Made by a program: the position numbers and the translations under genes. Shown here piece after piece: positions 6,744 to 9,498 of a stretch of DNA of 9,498 bases; within the stretch, counting starts at the first letter, position 1; each line of letters opens with the position of its first letter. The DNA comes from an uncultured Prevotella sp. (GTDB lineage Bacteria > Bacteroidota > Bacteroidia > Bacteroidales > Bacteroidaceae): NCBI GenBank assembly GCA_900770515.1, contig CAAHDP010000479.1:1-9498 (forward strand). The letters are read 5' to 3'. Below the pieces are notes generated by a model, which saw only the letters and a program-made list of their open reading frames with translations, made no database searches and was not told the origin of the DNA.

Positions 6744-8216
6744 TTATCTCCTATTCTTGTTCTTTGATGGTTTCTGTTTTGCACTCGATGTGGTGGCAAG
6801 ACTGCGCACACAGCGGAATCCGATATACGAACGTGGCTGGTTCTGATATTCCCAGGAACGCCATGCCGAACGGATAAACGACTCCGGATCTTTCCAGGAC
6901 CCACCTCTTACGCTCTTCTTCTTCAGGCGGTAAGGGTCTTCCTTCGCTGCATTGTATTTCAACTCAGGGTTCAGGTCGTTCATGGCATCCACACCAGCCT
7001 CGGTATAGATGGTACTGGTCCATTCTGCCACGTTACCTGCCATATCATAAAGTCCGTTTGAGTTTGGCGAGTAGATGCCCACCTTGCTGGTTATCAGATT
7101 GCCGTCCTTGGTATAGTTACCGCGATCTGGCTTGAAGTTGGCATAGAAGCATCCGTCTCCGTTCTTCACGTCCTGGTTCTCCCAAGGGAACTCGTTCTGG
7201 TTCTTGCCTCTTGCCGCATACTCCCATTCTGCCTCAGTAGGCAAGCGATAACGCTGCACGAATCGGGCTTCAGGTCCCAGACCTTTCAGCAGATAGTCAG
7301 TACGCCAGGCGCAGAAAGCATTTGCCTGCTCCCAAGTAACGCCCACCACCGGATAATCATTGTATGCCGGATTACAGAAATAACTTCTCAAGTAAGCCTC
7401 GTTGTCTGAATTACGGAAATCATTCACCCAGCAGGTGGTGTCTGGATACACATTCACGATGTAGGTATTGAGGAAGTCCCATGGTCCGCTCAACGGGCGG
7501 TTGATGGTTTCGCTGATGATTCGTCCCTCATCATCCACATAGGCAGTATCCTTAGAAATCATCACCACCTCGTTGGCATTCACCTGCTCATCGGTATTCA
7601 GGTTGCGCTCCTGCGGGTTCAGACGGTTTCTGCGGAGTGCCGCAGCGGTATAATCGTAAATCTCGTATTTGTAGTTCAGCTGTCGCCAGTCTATCAGCTT
7701 TTCGCCAGTCACAGGATTGGAAGTATAGAGACTTTCCATCGCTCTCTTCTCATCCTCGTTTGGCTTTCTTGGCAACTGCTTCTTCCAGTTAATCTGTGGA
7801 GTCACAGGGTCGCCGTTTTTATCCTCGGTAATCATGTAAGTCTCGTCGCCGCCATAGGCAGGGTCAGCAAGACGGGTACGGAGGATGGAATCGCGCACGT
7901 AGGCGATAAACTGCTTGTATTCAGAGTTGGTGATTTCCGTGTCATCCATCCAGAAGCCATCCACGGAAACATCCTTGCGAGGCGTCTTCTGTCCCCACAA
8001 AGAATCCTGGGTTTCCAGACCCATCTTCAGGAATCCTCGGTTCACCTTCACCATGCCGTATGGGGCAGGTTCGGCGAAACTTCTTCCGCCAACTCCAACC
8101 ACCTCACCGCCTCTGCCAGCCATCGAGCTAGACTTGGCGCCGAAACAACCGCTGAGGGTCAGGAGAGCCACCAGCGAGCTGAGGAGCATTATACTTTTCT
8201 TCATATTACGGTTCAT
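6744..8216 (-). CDS. gldK: T9SS ring lipoprotein GldK/PorK (FGE-sulfatase fold)
   Basis: GldK is an outer-membrane lipoprotein that forms the large periplasmic T9SS ring with GldN. The 490-residue length equals that of P. gingivalis PorK within a residue or two. The lipoprotein signal is MKKSIMLLSSLVALLTLSGC with lipobox LSGC and lipidated Cys24. An in-frame ATG at residue 5 (8202-8204) is an equally good start and leaves a classic MKK signal peptide. From about residue 53 a formylglycine-generating-enzyme/sulfatase-modifying-factor fold follows: GFWMDDTEITNSEYKQF, PVVGVTWEQANAFCAW, RLPTEAEWEYAARG (324-337), AGNVAEW (393-399), VRGGSW (436-441) and IGFRCVRSL near the end. The fold is interrupted by a long insertion between the first and second blocks, usual for GldK. 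The family's role is structural; no enzyme activity is inferred. It ends in a basic tail (KQKPSKNKNRR), 16 bases after porP. Confidence 0.97.
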   Translation of the reverse strand: MNRNMKKSIMLLSSLVALLTLSGCFGAKSSSMAGRGGEVVGVGGRSFAEPAPYGMVKVNRGFLKMGLETQDSLWGQKTPRKDVSVDGFWMDDTEITNSEYKQFIAYVRDSILRTRLADPAYGGDETYMITEDKNGDPVTPQINWKKQLPRKPNEDEKRAMESLYTSNPVTGEKLIDWRQLNYKYEIYDYTAAALRRNRLNPQERNLNTDEQVNANEVVMISKDTAYVDDEGRIISETINRPLSGPWDFLNTYIVNVYPDTTCWVNDFRNSDNEAYLRSYFCNPAYNDYPVVGVTWEQANAFCAWRTDYLLKGLGPEARFVQRYRLPTEAEWEYAARGKNQNEFPWENQDVKNGDGCFYANFKPDRGNYTKDGNLITSKVGIYSPNSNGLYDMAGNVAEWTSTIYTEAGVDAMNDLNPELKYNAAKEDPYRLKKKSVRGGSWKDPESFIRSAWRSWEYQNQPRSYIGFRCVRSLATTSSAKQKPSKNKNRR

Positions 8217-8232
8217 ATTCTTGATTTTCTTC

Positions 8233-9168
8233 TTAGAGTATTCTTACACTTTGATGTTTGTTTCTACCTTTCTTTACCAGGTTCAGGTCCATCTGGTATC
8301 CGATGTAAAGCTCATGGCTTCCGTTGCCAAAGCTCAGCTTCGAGGTGTACCATTCATAACTGTAACCCAGAATGACGCCATGGAAGGAACCGCCCACCAG
8401 GAAAGTTACGGAATTGTCAGGACTGTAGGTCAAGCCGCCATAGAGCAGACGCTTGTCATATTGGTAAACCAATCGCCCGGTAACGTCGCCTCGCCATGCC
8501 GTTCCGTCATACTTCACGAGGGCAGACGACTTTATAGTTAAAAACGGATTTCGGAGCTTAATATTGTATCCGCCAGTCAAATAATACGTTGCGTCAATCT
8601 TAAGCTCATTGGTTTCTCCCAGTTCAATGGTTGGTGAGGTAAGATGCTGTGCAGAAAGTCCCACATACCAGTTGCCATGCAGATAGTAGAGTCCGGCTCC
8701 CGCATCAAATCCGCTACCCTTCACTTCAGATGTGGCGAGTGCAGGGTCGCCCGATTCTCCAGCATCCACTTTGCTGCCGTCGAAACTCTCGCTGAGGAAT
8801 CCGGCTTGCAGACCCACGCTCATCGTTCCTCCGAAGAGTTTGGTCTTGTAGGCATACTGCAGGTTGAGTCGCTGATGGGTGAAGAGTCCTATCTGGTCGT
8901 TCATCATCGTAGCACCCACGCCGTGATAATTCTTCAGTGCATAGAAAGGCAGGTCGGCTGCCAGATACATGGTTCTAGGATTATGCTCGAATCCAGCCAT
9001 ATCCAATGCGTAAGCAGCCGTCACGTTGAGTTTTGCCTGCTTACCCACTGCCGCAGGATTGTAGGATGGTTCCATGTCGAAATAATGACTGAAGGAAGGA
9101 TCATACTGTGCTCTGGAAACGAGCACTCCTGTCAGCAAAAAAACTAATATGATGATTCGTCTTAACAC
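8233..9168 (-). CDS. porP: PorP/SprF family T9SS outer-membrane protein, GTG start
   Basis: PorP/SprF proteins are outer-membrane beta-barrels that work with the T9SS ring and in secretion or anchoring of cargo. The gene is 311 codons. It has a signal peptide (LRRIIILVFLLTGVLVSRA, cleavage expected after residue 20) followed by the family opening QYDPSFSHYFDMEPSYNPAA. Later barrel strands include FGGTMSVGLQAGF, GNWYVGLSAQHLTSP, RLLYGGLTYSPDNSVTFLVGG and ELYIGYQMDLNL, then a basic tail KKGRNKHQSVRIL. The start is GTG at 9166-9168. The frame is open upstream only to a TAA at 9214-9216, with no ATG or TTG in that stretch, and the next ATG (residue 32) would remove the signal peptide. It heads the T9SS gene run, 16 bases before gldK. 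Family is secure; the name porP rather than sprF follows from the operon position. Confidence 0.94.
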   Translation of the reverse strand: MLRRIIILVFLLTGVLVSRAQYDPSFSHYFDMEPSYNPAAVGKQAKLNVTAAYALDMAGFEHNPRTMYLAADLPFYALKNYHGVGATMMNDQIGLFTHQRLNLQYAYKTKLFGGTMSVGLQAGFLSESFDGSKVDAGESGDPALATSEVKGSGFDAGAGLYYLHGNWYVGLSAQHLTSPTIELGETNELKIDATYYLTGGYNIKLRNPFLTIKSSALVKYDGTAWRGDVTGRLVYQYDKRLLYGGLTYSPDNSVTFLVGGSFHGVILGYSYEWYTSKLSFGNGSHELYIGYQMDLNLVKKGRNKHQSVRIL

Positions 9169-9188
9169 AATGTAATAACGTAAAAGAG

Positions 9189-9209
9189 GGCGAATTATTA
9201 TAAATCGCC
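9189..9209 (-). promoter_or_regulatory. Hairpin in the probable 5' leader of porP
   Basis: GGCGA (minus strand, 9205-9209) pairs with TCGCC (9189-9193), and after one T-T mismatch three more A/T pairs close a 3-base loop. The hairpin lies 20 bases upstream of the porP GTG. No U tract follows, so it is not a terminator. It could protect the mRNA 5' end, affect translation of a GTG-started gene, or be a dyad operator. A direct repeat ATTATTATA occurs at 9194-9202 and again near 9213-9221. The pairing is visible; the role is inference. Confidence 0.4.
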
Positions 9210-9262
9210 GGGATTATTATATATTAATAAGGTATAGTAGGAAGAGAGACGTCAGAAAGATG

Positions 9263-9293
9263 AAAAAGGCTGCCCCCTGGTAAGAGAACAGCC
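9263..9293 (-). terminator. Strong Rho-independent terminator upstream of porP
   Basis: In the minus-strand RNA GGCUGUUCUCU (9283-9293) pairs along its whole length with AGGGGGCAGCC (9268-9278): 11 bp including three G-U wobbles, closed by the tetraloop UACC and followed by UUUUU (9263-9267). The plus-strand version would contain A-C mismatches and lacks the U tract, so the direction is minus. It lies 114 bases after the stop codon of the partial gene at the right edge and about 95 bases before porP. It either ends that gene's transcript or controls entry into the T9SS genes. Confidence 0.85.
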
Positions 9294-9344
9294 CTATCAT
9301 CGACTTTTAATATTCGTCGTCATTCCAGAGGAACATTAGGGCTG
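9289..9344 (-). promoter_or_regulatory. Possible antiterminator pairing overlapping the terminator (attenuator-like leader)
   Basis: On the minus strand CAGCCCTA (9337-9344) is a perfect 8-bp complement of TAGGGCTG (9289-9296). The second arm shares GGCUG (9289-9293) with the first arm of the terminator at 9263-9293, so the two hairpins exclude each other. A 9-codon ORF lies exactly between the arms. This is the geometry of a transcription attenuator, but no clear promoter was found upstream and function is not shown. Confidence 0.4.
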
Positions 9345-9407
9345 AATACCAAGCACTTATTGTCTTCCAACTTTTATATTGAACATTTTATTAAGGAGTA
9401 AAAGTCG
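9301..9407. repeat. 9-bp inverted repeat bounding a 107-bp block
   Basis: CGACTTTTA (9301-9309) and its exact reverse complement TAAAAGTCG (9399-9407) enclose 89 bases. The right arm ends directly before the stop codon of the gene at the right edge. No protein family is recognisable inside. Options are a long-range RNA stem in the 3' region of that gene, a small dispersed repeat, or chance in AT-rich DNA. Confidence 0.35.
9307..9336 (-). other. Candidate 9-codon leader ORF (MFLWNDDEY)
   Basis: ATG at 9334-9336 opens a frame encoding MFLWNDDEY with TAA at 9307-9309. It starts immediately after one arm of the 8-bp inverted repeat and ends 10 bases before the other. It contains a single Trp and Tyr and no run of one amino acid, unlike classic amino-acid attenuator peptides. 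No ribosome binding site is evident. The frame is also open further upstream without an ATG (as far as about 9378). It may be chance. Confidence 0.2.
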
Positions 9408-9498
9408 CTAAAAGGCTTTTCTAAACCTATCTTGCAACTCCTTGATTCGCTCTAAAAGTTTTTCGAAAGATAAAGTCTGACCATAGATAAAGTGGTTA
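9408..9498 (-). CDS. C-terminal end of an unrecognised protein (cut by window edge)
   Basis: An open frame enters from the right edge and ends with TAG at 9408-9410. The 29 visible residues include FIYGQTLSFEKLLERIKEL and end QDRFRKAF. The sequence is an amphipathic, charged helix of natural protein composition, and the alternative frames are closed sooner. Codons such as AGG, AGA, CGA and TTA and the higher A+T content differ from the T9SS genes, so it may have a different origin. No function can be assigned. It is followed by the 239-base intergenic stretch and the terminator at 9263-9293. Confidence 0.5.
   Translation of the reverse strand, partial: NHFIYGQTLSFEKLLERIKELQDRFRKAF

Noticed and set aside
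7915..8541. Plus-strand open frame of 208 codons across the gldK/porP junction
   Set aside because: It lies opposite two secure genes and shows no recognisable domain; its apparent hydrophobic stretch is the antisense of the junction and signal peptide region.
9422..9429. TAGGTTTA on the minus strand as a promoter -7 box for the leader
   Set aside because: It lacks the final G of TAnnTTTG and has no TTG at 19-21 bases upstream, and it lies inside the partial coding region.
1..9498. CRISPR array, tRNA, rRNA or insertion sequence
   Set aside because: No regularly spaced repeats, cloverleaf-like segment, rRNA-like stretch or transposase motif was seen anywhere in the window.

Overview
The window looks like chromosomal DNA of a gut-type Bacteroidota, most likely Prevotella/Segatella or a close relative. 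The evidence is the family content and protein lengths, which match the Porphyromonas/Prevotella form of the type IX secretion system (T9SS), a promoter of the Bacteroidota TAnnTTTG type, and mostly absent Shine-Dalgarno signals. The species cannot be fixed from the sequence alone. Every gene I can support lies on the minus strand, so transcription runs from high to low coordinates.

Layout from right to left, in the direction of transcription. 9408-9498 is the last 29 codons of an unrecognised AT-rich gene. 9169-9407 is non-coding. It holds a strong Rho-independent terminator (9263-9293), an upstream alternative pairing partner for the terminator's first arm with a 9-codon ORF in the loop between them, a 9-bp inverted repeat around a 107-bp block, and a hairpin just upstream of the next gene. 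Then comes a tight run of five T9SS core genes: porP/sprF (8233-9168), gldK/porK (6744-8216), gldL/porL (5749-6738), gldM/porM (4160-5716) and gldN/porN (3068-4132), with gaps of 16, 5, 32 and 27 bases. After 63 bases follows a small outer-membrane beta-barrel gene (2369-3004), which ends at a clear terminator (2283-2321). The priA gene (1-2231, cut by the left edge) has a promoter whose -33 element falls in the loop of that terminator.

How the genes work together: GldL and GldM form the proton-driven rotary motor of the T9SS in the inner membrane. GldM crosses the periplasm and touches the ring made of the lipoprotein GldK and its partner GldN under the outer membrane. PorP/SprF proteins are outer-membrane beta-barrels that work with this machinery. 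The small beta-barrel downstream may share the transcript but has no known place in the complex. PriA (replication restart helicase) is a housekeeping gene with its own promoter and no functional link.

The most interesting region is the leader upstream of porP, where an attenuator-like arrangement can be drawn by hand. The core coding genes are ordinary family members with some lineage-specific decoration: a Gly/Ala/Ser-rich linker with pentapeptide repeats in GldL and a Lys/Ser-rich tail on GldN.
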